NCBI GenBank assembly: GCA_016200385.1 | Contig: JACQEV010000279.1 | Span: 1 to 5,697, forward strand | Origin: Candidatus Methylomirabilota bacterium | Lineage (GTDB): Bacteria > Methylomirabilota > Methylomirabilia > Methylomirabilales > Methylomirabilaceae | Direction: 5' to 3' | DNA: 5,697 bases | Part shown: piece after piece, positions 1 to 5,526 of the stretch | How the letters are laid out: every line of letters starts with the position of its first letter | Position numbering within the stretch: position 1 is the first letter of the stretch | Made by a program: the position numbers and the translations under genes | The notes under the pieces: model-generated | The model's input: the letters and a program-made list of their open reading frames with translations, nothing else | Told to the model about the DNA's origin: nothing | Database searches by the model: none

Positions 1-120
1 CATAACTATCTGAAATCACTGTGTTAATTATCAATTAGATGAGCTTGGACCACTGGGGGCAGAATGGAACAAGTCAATAAAACATATCGAATTAGATAAC
101 TAGTTGAATTACTTCGTGAT
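1..120. other. AT-rich non-coding segment
   Basis: Counting the bases gives 41 G or C in 120 (34%), while the genes to its right are clearly GC-rich. All six frames are interrupted quickly: the only forward frame open at the left edge stops at 25-27. The octamer AATTAGAT occurs at 33-40 and again at 90-97. No coding gene, tRNA or clear insertion-sequence end is visible. It may be an intergenic spacer or the edge of a transferred segment; the window does not extend far enough left to tell. Confidence 0.5.
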
Positions 121-544
121 CCACTAGCCTGACTCCAGCCGGTCAGAAGGAATTGCCCATATTTTGGGCTTGCCTCGCTGGATTCTGGAGCCTATCCTTA
201 CAGGGTATCCCACGATTGAATTGATCGCCGGGATGACCCCGACGCAAGCGAATCCTCGGGCGATGATCTTCAGCCTGTTCCTCCTCACGCGAACACATCT
301 TCAAGAACGATCATCAGGGACGAAACCGACAGCGGCGAGTATCAAACTGTTAGGGCATCACTCTCGCCGTTAAACGGCCGCTTCGGCCCAAGCCCTGATC
401 GGAACCGCATGACACTCGACCCCGACGAAGGTGCGACACTCGGGTGCTCATCGCCGGATTCGCGGGCCAGATTCAAGCCGCAGACGAAAACGCAGCCTGA
501 CGGCGGCAATACTCTTCGGACAGCATGGATGGTGGTCAATGGCC
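121..544. other. Gene-poor leader upstream of the JAMM gene
   Basis: This GC-rich stretch of about 420 bases holds no reading frame that I can recognise. The short open frames at 164-373 (plus) and 342-539 (minus) translate to low-complexity, Arg/Ser/Pro-rich peptides without family features or good ribosome binding sites. A 5-bp hairpin lies at 155-169 (GCCCA/TGGGC), and a nested set of inverted repeats lies at 313-399. It could be a long leader of the JAMM gene, a decayed gene, or plain spacer. Confidence 0.4.
313..399 (+). repeat. Nested inverted repeats, possible three-way RNA junction
   Basis: An outer pair, ATCAGGG (313-319) with CCCTGAT (393-399), encloses two smaller hairpins. One joins 331-339 to 363-371: nine pairs including one G-U if read on the plus strand, around a 23-base loop. 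The other is GGCCG (376-380) with CGGCC (384-388) around CTT. A perfect GCCGTT-A-AACGGC palindrome (366-378) overlaps both inner hairpins and offers an alternative fold. The layout fits a small folded RNA or cis-acting leader upstream of the JAMM gene, but GC-rich DNA produces such pairings by chance and no known class is recognised. Confidence 0.25.
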
Positions 545-1075
545 ATGGAAATCTATTTGAGTGAGAACGCGTTTGTCGGATTGTTGGTCTCGACCATTGA
601 GGTGTACCGGAAAGAATGCTTCGGCGTCCTTCTCGGCCAGAGCACGGCCGACCGGGTCCTCGTGGATTTTGTGGTTCCGTATCAGACGGCGAACCGGAAG
701 TTTCGCGAGGTCCACGTTGACCTTATGCGGAGTCAGCGGGTCGAGCAAGCCGTCAGGACCACATCGCGCTGGGAGTGCGTGGGCGATTATCACTCCCATC
801 CGATGTATGGCACCGTCAGAGCCACCACGACGCTGAGCAAGGTCGATCGAAAGTTCTTCAAGGATGGGAACGTCGCCATCGTGGTGGTTATCAATGATTC
901 GAGCAGGCAGCAGCGATGGAACTATGTGCAGGGCGGCGGTGTGTCCGGCAGCATCAACGGCTACAATATTCGCATCGCCGGATACAACAAGGTGAACGGC
1001 AGCATCGAACGGGCGCCGATCCACTGCCCGTATGCCATCGGATTCCAGGCAAAGGATCTGAACGGTAGGGAGTGA
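545..1075 (+). CDS. JAMM/MPN (JAB) domain metalloprotease-like protein
   Basis: The 176-residue product is a single-domain protein of the JAB1/MPN/Mov34 (JAMM) family, zinc isopeptidases that remove ubiquitin-like or other small modifiers, or trim peptides. All the metal and catalytic elements of the JAMM signature are visible: E24 in KECFGVLLG, H83 and H85 in GDYHSHP, S98 and D101 in LSKVD. The gap between the second His and the Ser is 12 residues, where the textbook motif has 7, so the loop after HSHP is five residues longer. The first strand-helix unit (MEIYLSENAF) begins right at the chosen ATG. A GGTGG lies 9 bases upstream of it; ATG 539 is an alternative giving two more residues, and the frame stays open to GTG 431, but that extension is Arg-rich and unlike the family. 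No signal peptide or membrane segment is seen. The TIGR02757 gene starts 47 bases after the stop, so co-transcription is possible. No ubiquitin-like, E1 or E2 gene is adjacent, so the substrate is unknown. The family is secure; the activity is inferred. Confidence 0.85.
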   Translation: MEIYLSENAFVGLLVSTIEVYRKECFGVLLGQSTADRVLVDFVVPYQTANRKFREVHVDLMRSQRVEQAVRTTSRWECVGDYHSHPMYGTVRATTTLSKVDRKFFKDGNVAIVVVINDSSRQQRWNYVQGGGVSGSINGYNIRIAGYNKVNGSIERAPIHCPYAIGFQAKDLNGRE

Positions 1076-1106
1076 ACCAGCTCGCCAAAGCGGCATCGCC
1101 TCGCCC

Positions 1107-1112
1107 AGGAGG
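1107..1112 (+). promoter_or_regulatory. Ribosome binding site AGGAGG for the GTG start at 1123
   Basis: A full AGGAGG lies 10 bases before GTG 1123. It decides the non-ATG start of the TIGR02757-family gene, because no in-frame ATG with a comparable site is present nearby. Confidence 0.75.
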
Positions 1113-1122
1113 ATCCTGAGCC

Positions 1123-1947
1123 GTGCGCTCGCGAGCGCAGCTCAAGCAGCTCCTCGATGACCTGTATCGCCGCTACGGCCGACGCGACTTTCTCTCAACC
1201 AGTGCCCTCAGCATCCCCCACCGATATCGCAGCCCGGAAGACCGCGAGATCGCCGGGTTCGTGGCCGCCTCCCTCGCCTATGGCAACGTCAAGCAGATCC
1301 ACCGCAGCGCCGAGGCCGCGCTTGAAGCGATGGGTCAAAGCCCATCCCGGTTCATCCGGCAATTCGATCCCACTCGGGATGGGGCCCGCTTTCGACATTT
1401 CGTCCACCGATTCAACTCGGGTGTCGATATCGCCCTCCTCTGCTATCTGCTCCATCAGGCGGTGGAATCCCGAGGCTCGCTCCAGGCCTTCTTCCTGGCG
1501 GGGTATGACGCCGCCCACAAGGACGTCGGGCCTGCCCTGATCAGCTTCGTCGAACGAGCGCTGTCGCTCGACGTCTCCCCCTTTTACCCCTCTGGAACGA
1601 TTCCTCCCAAGGCCGGGATCCGGTTCTTCTTTCCCTCGCCTGCCCAGGGCAGCGCGTGCAAACGCCTCAATCTGTTCCTACGCTGGATGGTGCGGCGCGG
1701 GGATGAGATTGATTTCGGGATCTGGACCGAGGTGTCACCGGCAAAGCTGATCGTGCCTCTCGACACGCATGTGGCGAGGATTGTGCGGCGGCTCGGCCTG
1801 ACGAAGATCAAGCAGGCCAACTGGCGAATGGCGACAGAGGTGACGCGGCGGCTCCGTGAGCTCGATCCGGAGGACCCGGTGAAGTACGATTTCGCCCTGT
1901 GCCGGCTTGGAGTGCTGAAGCAGCCGATTCCCGGCCATAGGCGGTAG
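1123..1947 (+). CDS. TIGR02757 (DUF2400) family protein
   Basis: This 274-residue protein belongs to the TIGR02757/DUF2400 family, a conserved bacterial family of unproven function. The recognisable blocks are the N-terminal RYRSPEDREIAGFVAASLAYG (split here as RYRSPEDREI at 35-44 and AGFVAASLAYG at 45-54), the central GSACKRLNLFLRWMVRR (177-192), and the C-terminal LIVPLDTHVARI (209-220) and DPVKYDFALCRLG (251-263). Its length is usual for the family, so it appears intact. The start is GTG 1123, supported by a perfect AGGAGG. The stretch LDTHVARIVRRLGLT (213-227) resembles the VDTH-containing segment of endonuclease III-type HhH-GPD DNA glycosylases, where the Asp is catalytic; D214 would correspond. 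No four-cysteine iron-sulfur cluster follows. A nucleic-acid role is therefore possible but inferred. The gene lies 47 bases after the JAMM gene and converges with suhB. Confidence 0.88.
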   Translation: MRSRAQLKQLLDDLYRRYGRRDFLSTSALSIPHRYRSPEDREIAGFVAASLAYGNVKQIHRSAEAALEAMGQSPSRFIRQFDPTRDGARFRHFVHRFNSGVDIALLCYLLHQAVESRGSLQAFFLAGYDAAHKDVGPALISFVERALSLDVSPFYPSGTIPPKAGIRFFFPSPAQGSACKRLNLFLRWMVRRGDEIDFGIWTEVSPAKLIVPLDTHVARIVRRLGLTKIKQANWRMATEVTRRLRELDPEDPVKYDFALCRLGVLKQPIPGHRR

Positions 1948-2012
1948 GAACACAGGGAAGGAGCAAACGGTTCAGCGCGAGAGCGGATCGAGATCGGTGG
2001 GCAGGCGCCGGA

Positions 2013-2795
2013 TCACATCCCCATGGCAAGAATATGGAGCATCTCGTCATGAATCAGGCCGTTGCTGGCAACGATCTGGGGCTTGGAAAGTCGGAGGGGC
2101 TGACCCCGCAGATCAGTCACCCGGCCACCCGACTCCATGACCATGAGCGAGCCCGCCGCCACGTCCCATGTGTTCAGCCGAAGCTCCCAGAAACCATCGA
2201 ACCGTCCGGCAGCCACATAGCAAAGGTCAAGGGCGGCGGAGCCAGGGCGGCGGACGGCCTGGGCCCTCTTCATGAAGTTGGCGAAGTGGTCCAGGTTGTT
2301 CTCCTTGGCGGTCGCCACATCGGGCGGAAAGCCGGTAGCCAGCAAGGCATCCGATAGTCTGGAGACTTCGGAGACCCGAAGTCGCTTTCCATTCAAAAAA
2401 GCCCCTCCATCCCGCTCGGCCGTGAACAGCTCCTCCAGGCTTGGATCGTAGACCACTCCATAGATCAGCACGTCATCTTTCTCAACGCCGATCGACACGG
2501 AGAAGCAGGGGTAGCCGTGGGCATAGTTGGTGGTGCCGTCCAGCGGATCGACGAACCAACGATATCCCGAGTCGCCTTGGAGTCGGGTCCCCTCCTCAGA
2601 CACGAGGCTGTGGCCGGGAAGCTCCCGGCGAACGAGTGCGGCGATCGCCTCTTCCGAGCGGCGATCGATATCGGTGACGAGGTTCTTTTCCCCTTTGTAT
2701 TCGATGGTTCTTGTCTGCTCAAGGCCCTGGCGGAGGATAGCCCCCGCCTCCTTGACGGCCCGCAGCGCCACTTCACGAATGACGTCGATTTCCAT
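2013..2795 (-). CDS. suhB: Inositol monophosphatase family protein (SuhB-like)
   Basis: This 260-residue, apparently full-length Mg-dependent phosphatase of the inositol monophosphatase family hydrolyses myo-inositol 1-phosphate or a related sugar phosphate in the cytoplasm. In enterobacteria SuhB also joins the rRNA antitermination complex. Visible motifs are the metal-binding SEEG (66-69, E67), the signature WFVDPLDGTTN (80-90, with D83 and D86) and the C-terminal WDVAAG (210-215, D211), so all expected metal ligands are present. The substrate could also be fructose-1,6-bisphosphate, a nucleotide bisphosphate or histidinol phosphate; family members are not separable by motif alone. The ATG is preceded by AAGGGGG (2800-2806 on the plus strand) with a 4-base gap. 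A good promoter sits about 30 bases upstream, so it probably forms a single-gene transcript. It converges with the TIGR02757 gene, with 65 bases between stops and no clear terminator hairpin. Confidence 0.92.
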   Translation of the reverse strand: MEIDVIREVALRAVKEAGAILRQGLEQTRTIEYKGEKNLVTDIDRRSEEAIAALVRRELPGHSLVSEEGTRLQGDSGYRWFVDPLDGTTNYAHGYPCFSVSIGVEKDDVLIYGVVYDPSLEELFTAERDGGAFLNGKRLRVSEVSRLSDALLATGFPPDVATAKENNLDHFANFMKRAQAVRRPGSAALDLCYVAAGRFDGFWELRLNTWDVAAGSLMVMESGGRVTDLRGQPLRLSKPQIVASNGLIHDEMLHILAMGM

Positions 2796-2822
2796 CAGGC
2801 CCCCTTGTGAAAGTGTTCCTGC

Positions 2823-2851
2823 AGTCTAGCATACCTGTCTGATCGTGTCGA
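2823..2851 (-). promoter_or_regulatory. Sigma-70-type promoter for suhB-like gene
   Basis: Read on the minus strand, TCGACA (five of six consensus bases) is followed by a 17-base spacer and TAGACT (four of six), with an extended TG one base before the -10 box. Transcription would start near 2816, leaving a leader of about 20 bases that contains the AAGGGGG ribosome binding site. Position, spacing and strand all agree with the gene at 2013-2795. It is a visual match only. Confidence 0.55.
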
Positions 2852-2903
2852 AGCCATCCCGCTTCCGCGGTCTGCGTTGCCTCAGGTGGAACGCGGTGGT
2901 AAG

Positions 2904-3689
2904 ATGATGGGTATGGAGCGGGACCTCACCCAAAAGGTCAAGGCCCAGTTCGGCCGCCAGGCCGAGCGGTACGCGGCCAGCCGACCACACGCCAAGGGCG
3001 ACAGCCTGGACCTGATGGTCGAGTGGGCTGCCCCGAGGCCGTCGGACCTGGTTCTTGATGTCGCCACGGGGACCGGGTTCACCGCATTCGCCTTTGCCGC
3101 ACTCGCAAAGCGGGTGGTGGCCACCGATCTGACGGCCAACATGCTGACCCAGGCACGCCGGCTGGCGAGCGAACGGGGGCTCACCAATCTCCTCTTCCAC
3201 CTGGCAGAGGCAGAGGCACTGCCATTTCATGACGGGGTCTTCGACATAGCAACCTGCCGTTTGGCTCCCCATCATTTCGCCAGCGTCCCTCGCTTCCTTG
3301 CGGAGATGCACCGGGTCTTGAGACCTGGCGGAAGGCTTGTGCTCTGCGACAGCGCATCGCCGGAAGACGCCGAGTCCTTCGCCTGGCAGCAAGAAGCAGA
3401 GCGGACCCGCGATCCATCCCACGTGCGTAACTACTCTCCCACCGAATGGCGGCGCATGACGGAGCAAGCCTGCTTCCATGTGGATCGGGTGAACACCGAG
3501 CATCGTTCTCATCTCACTTTCTCCGATTGGGTTCGCACCTCTGGCAGCGATCCGGCCACCGTCATGGTCCTACGGGAGCGGTTCCTCAAGGCTCCTCCTG
3601 CCGTCCGGAATGCTTTTCAGATCCAGCTTGACGGAGAGGAGATCCACTTCTCCTGGATGCTCGCGATCGTGCTAGCTCATCGGGGCTAG
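2904..3689 (+). CDS. Class I SAM-dependent methyltransferase
   Basis: The 261-residue product has the Rossmann-like methyltransferase core of the UbiE/Methyltransf_11 type. The SAM-binding glycine motif is VLDVATGTG (50-58), the acidic residue at the end of strand 2 is D75 in VVATDLT, the adenine-side segment is AEAEALPF (101-108), and the post-core block is EMHRVLRPGGRLVLCD (134-149). An N-terminal KVKAQFGRQAERYAAS helix precedes the core, as in ubiquinone/menaquinone or small-molecule methyltransferases. The C-terminal part (about 180-261) is not recognised and probably holds substrate specificity, so the substrate cannot be named. The start is uncertain: ATG 2904, 2907 and 2913 are all in frame behind a weak GGTGGT, and the frame runs back to TTG 2877. 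The gene is divergent from suhB, and its stop lies inside a nested inverted repeat that may end its transcript. Confidence 0.88.
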   Translation: MMGMERDLTQKVKAQFGRQAERYAASRPHAKGDSLDLMVEWAAPRPSDLVLDVATGTGFTAFAFAALAKRVVATDLTANMLTQARRLASERGLTNLLFHLAEAEALPFHDGVFDIATCRLAPHHFASVPRFLAEMHRVLRPGGRLVLCDSASPEDAESFAWQQEAERTRDPSHVRNYSPTEWRRMTEQACFHVDRVNTEHRSHLTFSDWVRTSGSDPATVMVLRERFLKAPPAVRNAFQIQLDGEEIHFSWMLAIVLAHRG

Positions 3690-3707
3690 CCGGCTCCCGG
3701 GATCGCG
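3662..3707 (+). terminator. Nested inverted repeat at the methyltransferase stop, possible terminator
   Basis: CGCGATC (3662-3668) pairs with GATCGCG (3701-3707), and inside it GCTAGC (3671-3676) pairs with GCTAGC (3685-3690) around an 8-base loop. The TAG stop codon is in the inner right arm. A run of T residues does not follow (the next bases are TTCGAGCTGATTGTT), so a classical intrinsic terminator is doubtful. It may instead slow polymerase or protect the 3' end. Confidence 0.3.
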
Positions 3708-3794
3708 TTCGAGCTGATTGTTCCGCCTCTGATTTCTGCCTGCCCCCTCGCTTCTCTGCAAATCACTCCCTGGCCATCGGTGCCACTTTCCCAC

Positions 3795-3822
3795 TTGACA
3801 AGATCGGCACGAGAAGGATAGT
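3795..3822 (+). promoter_or_regulatory. Sigma-70-type promoter for the CBS-rubredoxin gene
   Basis: A perfect TTGACA (3795-3800) is followed by 16 bases and GATAGT (3817-3822), which matches four of six -10 consensus bases. The start point would be near 3829, giving a leader of about 47 bases that ends in the strong AAGGAGGG ribosome binding site (3865-3872). The remaining bases of the 3690-3875 gap hold nothing else I recognise. Confidence 0.6.
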
Positions 3823-3875
3823 GTCCCGACACAATCGAACGCGGATTTCCCGATTCACCGTGGAAAGGAGGGACG

Positions 3876-4436
3876 ATGAAGCAGGTCAGGGATTTCCTTC
3901 GAGGGGGAGAAGTATTTTACGCGACACCTGATCTCACCGTCCGCCAAGCGGCTCAATACATGACCACCAAGGAGGTTGGTGCGGTGCCGGTGCTGGAAAA
4001 GGGGCGACTGGTCGGGATCTTTACTGAGCGGGATCTCCTGACCCGTGTCGTGGCGCACGGCCTTGATCCGGCGACAATGTCGGTGGGAGAGGTGATGACC
4101 AAAGAGCTGGTGGTGGCCAAGGCCGATGAAGATTATGAAGCGGCGCTGGAAAAGATGAAAGATTGCAACTGCCGCCACCTCCCGGTTGTCGATCAGGATC
4201 GGCTGGTAGGCGTGGTCTCAATGCGGGATCTGCTCCTGGCGGAGATCACCGTAAAAACCGGCGCCATCAGGATGCTGGATACCGTCATCCAGTACAAGTC
4301 GCCTGTCAGCAGTGGGATGGCCATCGTGTGGAAATGTCTGGGCTGTGGCCATCACGTCCAGGGCGACCAGCCTCCCGCCCGCTGCCCGAGCTGTCGCGTG
4401 TCTAGGGAGCAGTTCGTCCTGGTGGAAGAAGATTAG
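3876..4436 (+). CDS. CBS-domain pair fused to a rubredoxin-like zinc/iron knuckle
   Basis: This 186-residue cytoplasmic protein has two CBS domains (roughly 5-62 and 70-125), which together form a Bateman module that commonly binds adenine nucleotides or SAM. Landmarks are VGAVPVL and RLVGIFTERDLL in the first, and CRHLPVV and RLVGVVSMRDLL in the second. A linker leads to a C-terminal four-cysteine unit, WKCLGCG (152-158) and ARCPSC (168-173), with C154, C157, C170 and C173. Its spacing and the phrase WKCxxCG...CPxC match the rubredoxin-like tail of rubrerythrins, a fold that binds one Fe or Zn. The ATG has AAGGAGGG three bases upstream and a clear promoter, so it is likely a single-gene, well-expressed unit. 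A role in sensing energy or redox state is plausible but inferred, and the partner protein is unknown. The stop is 15 bases from that of the convergent PDZ gene. Confidence 0.88.
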   Translation: MKQVRDFLRGGEVFYATPDLTVRQAAQYMTTKEVGAVPVLEKGRLVGIFTERDLLTRVVAHGLDPATMSVGEVMTKELVVAKADEDYEAALEKMKDCNCRHLPVVDQDRLVGVVSMRDLLLAEITVKTGAIRMLDTVIQYKSPVSSGMAIVWKCLGCGHHVQGDQPPARCPSCRVSREQFVLVEED

Positions 4437-4451
4437 CTCCCTGGCTACCCC

Positions 4452-5210
4452 TCAGCGAGACTCGGTATTCTCGGCAGAGGGAGGAACCTTCAGCGAGAAG
4501 ACGTGACGTTCGCCATCACGGATAACCTGGATGCTGACATCCTCGCCGCCCCTTCCCAGCCTCAAGGCCTTCGCCATATCCTCCAGAGAGCGAATGTCAT
4601 GCTCGCCGATCTTAACCAGGAGGTCCTGCGGCCTCATCCCGGCCTCCGCCGCGGGTGACCCAGGCTCGACAACCATTACTCGAACCCCCTCCTCTGGTTT
4701 TTCCTCCACCTCTTTTCCCGGCGCCTCCCCAGCTCGGGATCGCGCGAAGAGGCCAAGGCGCTCTCCTGCCAATTGACCCGTGATGCCTTCCGGCATGTGA
4801 CCGACGGTGACCGGCACTTGCACTCGTTCCCTCCCCCTGAGTATGGTCAGCCGGATCGACCGTCCGGGCGCGCTCCCGCGGATAATCTTCTGGAGTTGCC
4901 GGACCTCCCAGATCGGTTGGTTATCCAGCTTCACGATCACATCGCTGGGTTTCAGTCCCGCCGCCTCGGCCGGGCCACCACGAATTGCCTCCAGCACCAA
5001 GACCCCCGTGCCGCTCTCTACCCCGAAGGTAGCCGCCAGCCGCTCGGCCAGCTCCTCACCCACCTCCTGGATCGAGACGCCCAACCACCCGATGGGCTGC
5101 TCTTTCACAGGGGGAGGCGGATCTGCGGCCTCGGCGGCGGCAAGCCGAAAGCTCGAGAGGAGCAGCACCGTGGTGAGGAGTATGTGGAGGGACCATCTAC
5201 CAGTCATCAT
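4452..5210 (-). CDS. Exported tandem-PDZ protein without a protease domain
   Basis: The 252-residue product begins with a signal-like segment: a basic residue (R5), a hydrophobic stretch LLTTVLLLSS (11-20), then SFRLAAAEAA with a likely cleavage near residue 26 (signal peptidase I type; no lipobox Cys is seen). Two PDZ domains follow, at about 40-137 (GWLGVSIQ binding loop, GPAEAAGLKPSDVIVKLDN) and about 152-245 (RLGLFA, GSPAAEAGMRPQDLLVKIGE). These are the DegP/HtrA-type PDZ order, but there is no trypsin-like domain with a His-Asp-Ser triad, so it is not an HtrA protease. It most likely acts in the periplasm or on the membrane surface as a peptide-binding scaffold or adaptor. The start has two consecutive ATGs (5210 and 5207), behind a weak GTGGA. 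No good promoter is visible in the 80 bases before it. Confidence 0.85.
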   Translation of the reverse strand: MMTGRWSLHILLTTVLLLSSFRLAAAEAADPPPPVKEQPIGWLGVSIQEVGEELAERLAATFGVESGTGVLVLEAIRGGPAEAAGLKPSDVIVKLDNQPIWEVRQLQKIIRGSAPGRSIRLTILRGRERVQVPVTVGHMPEGITGQLAGERLGLFARSRAGEAPGKEVEEKPEEGVRVMVVEPGSPAAEAGMRPQDLLVKIGEHDIRSLEDMAKALRLGRGGEDVSIQVIRDGERHVFSLKVPPSAENTESR

Positions 5211-5291
5211 ACGCTATCCACTCGAAGTGATGGTTGTCTCAGAAGGCGGGTCGGGAATGACTCAGCCCCAATCCGAAATTAACTGGACTGC

Positions 5292-5466
5292 GAATGTCTG
5301 GTTACACAGCGGGTGGCGCGGTGAGCGGGTGCCCACCCACGCCTGCGGCGCGGGTACCCGGCCCGCAGCGGAAGGGTCCCACTGGGGGATGGGTGGAGCG
5401 AGGACGACGGGGGCTGCTCACCGCGACAGGATCCGCTGGCTGCGCCGCTCATCCCACTAGACATTT
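5292..5466 (+). ncRNA. Candidate structured RNA (nested helices, about 175 nt)
   Basis: Five nested or stacked helices can be drawn by hand. P0 pairs 5292-5302 with 5456-5466 (11 pairs). P1 pairs 5307-5314 with 5431-5438 (8 pairs). P2 pairs CGCGGTGAGC (5317-5326) with GCTCACCGCG (5416-5425), a perfect 10 pairs. P3 pairs 5333-5339 with 5390-5396 (7 pairs, plus two more across a bulged A). P4 is a near-palindrome at 5343-5368 with two mismatches. Three non-Watson-Crick pairs are G-U on the plus strand (5292/5466, 5300/5458, 5313/5432) and would be C-A on the minus strand, which favours plus-strand transcription. No coding frame here resembles a protein. The length and rod-like shape would suit a 6S-type RNA, but no family is identified, and no promoter or T-rich terminator is clear. 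Confidence 0.35.
5343..5368. repeat. 26-bp near-perfect palindrome
   Basis: The arms CTGCGGCGCGGGT and ACCCGGCCCGCAG are complementary at 11 of 13 positions; the centre CGGGTACCCG (5351-5360) is perfect. It forms the tip of the candidate structured RNA, but as DNA it could equally be a dyad-symmetric protein-binding site between the PDZ gene and the AFOR-family gene. Confidence 0.5.
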
Positions 5467-5526
5467 TCGGACCAGGGTTAGCTCTTTGACGCAGGGTCAG
5501 CGAAAAGCGTCGGATCGTTCATGATC

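Noticed and set aside
50..59. Repeat CCACTGGGGG at 50-59 and again at 5379-5388
   Set aside because: A 10-base match between distant points is expected by chance in a window of this length, and flanking bases do not agree.
347..375. Integron attC-like core sites (GTTAAAC at 369-375, GTTAGGGC near 350)
   Set aside because: The second does not fit GTTRRRY, no matching RYYYAAC partner lies at the right distance, and no integrase or cassette is present.
444..500. A short frame reading VLIAGFAGQIQAADENAA before a stop, possibly the end of a frameshifted gene
   Set aside because: It looks protein-like, but upstream the frame meets a stop at 396-398 and no matching continuation in another frame could be identified.
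164..539. Short open frames on both strands in the upstream region (164-373 plus, 342-539 minus)
   Set aside because: No ribosome binding site of note, no recognisable motif, and they overlap each other; they look like chance frames in GC-rich DNA.
431..544. N-terminal extension of the JAMM gene from GTG 431
   Set aside because: The extra 38 residues are Arg-rich, have no family likeness, and the JAMM fold begins naturally at ATG 545, where a GGTGG is suitably placed.
2826..3512. Long minus-strand open frame opposite the methyltransferase
   Set aside because: It is a mirror of a real, motif-bearing gene on the plus strand; its translation is Cys/Gly/Pro-rich without any family signature. 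The same holds for 536-1096 minus and 4773-5460 plus.
4452..5210. HtrA/DegP serine protease
   Set aside because: The two PDZ domains fit, but the protein starts with a signal peptide directly before the first PDZ and has no trypsin-like domain or GNSGG motif.
5292..5466. Firm assignment as 6S, RNase P, SRP, tmRNA or a molybdenum-cofactor riboswitch
   Set aside because: The conserved sequence elements of RNase P, SRP RNA and tmRNA are absent, the riboswitch idea lacks a fitting downstream gene, and 6S rests on shape and length alone.
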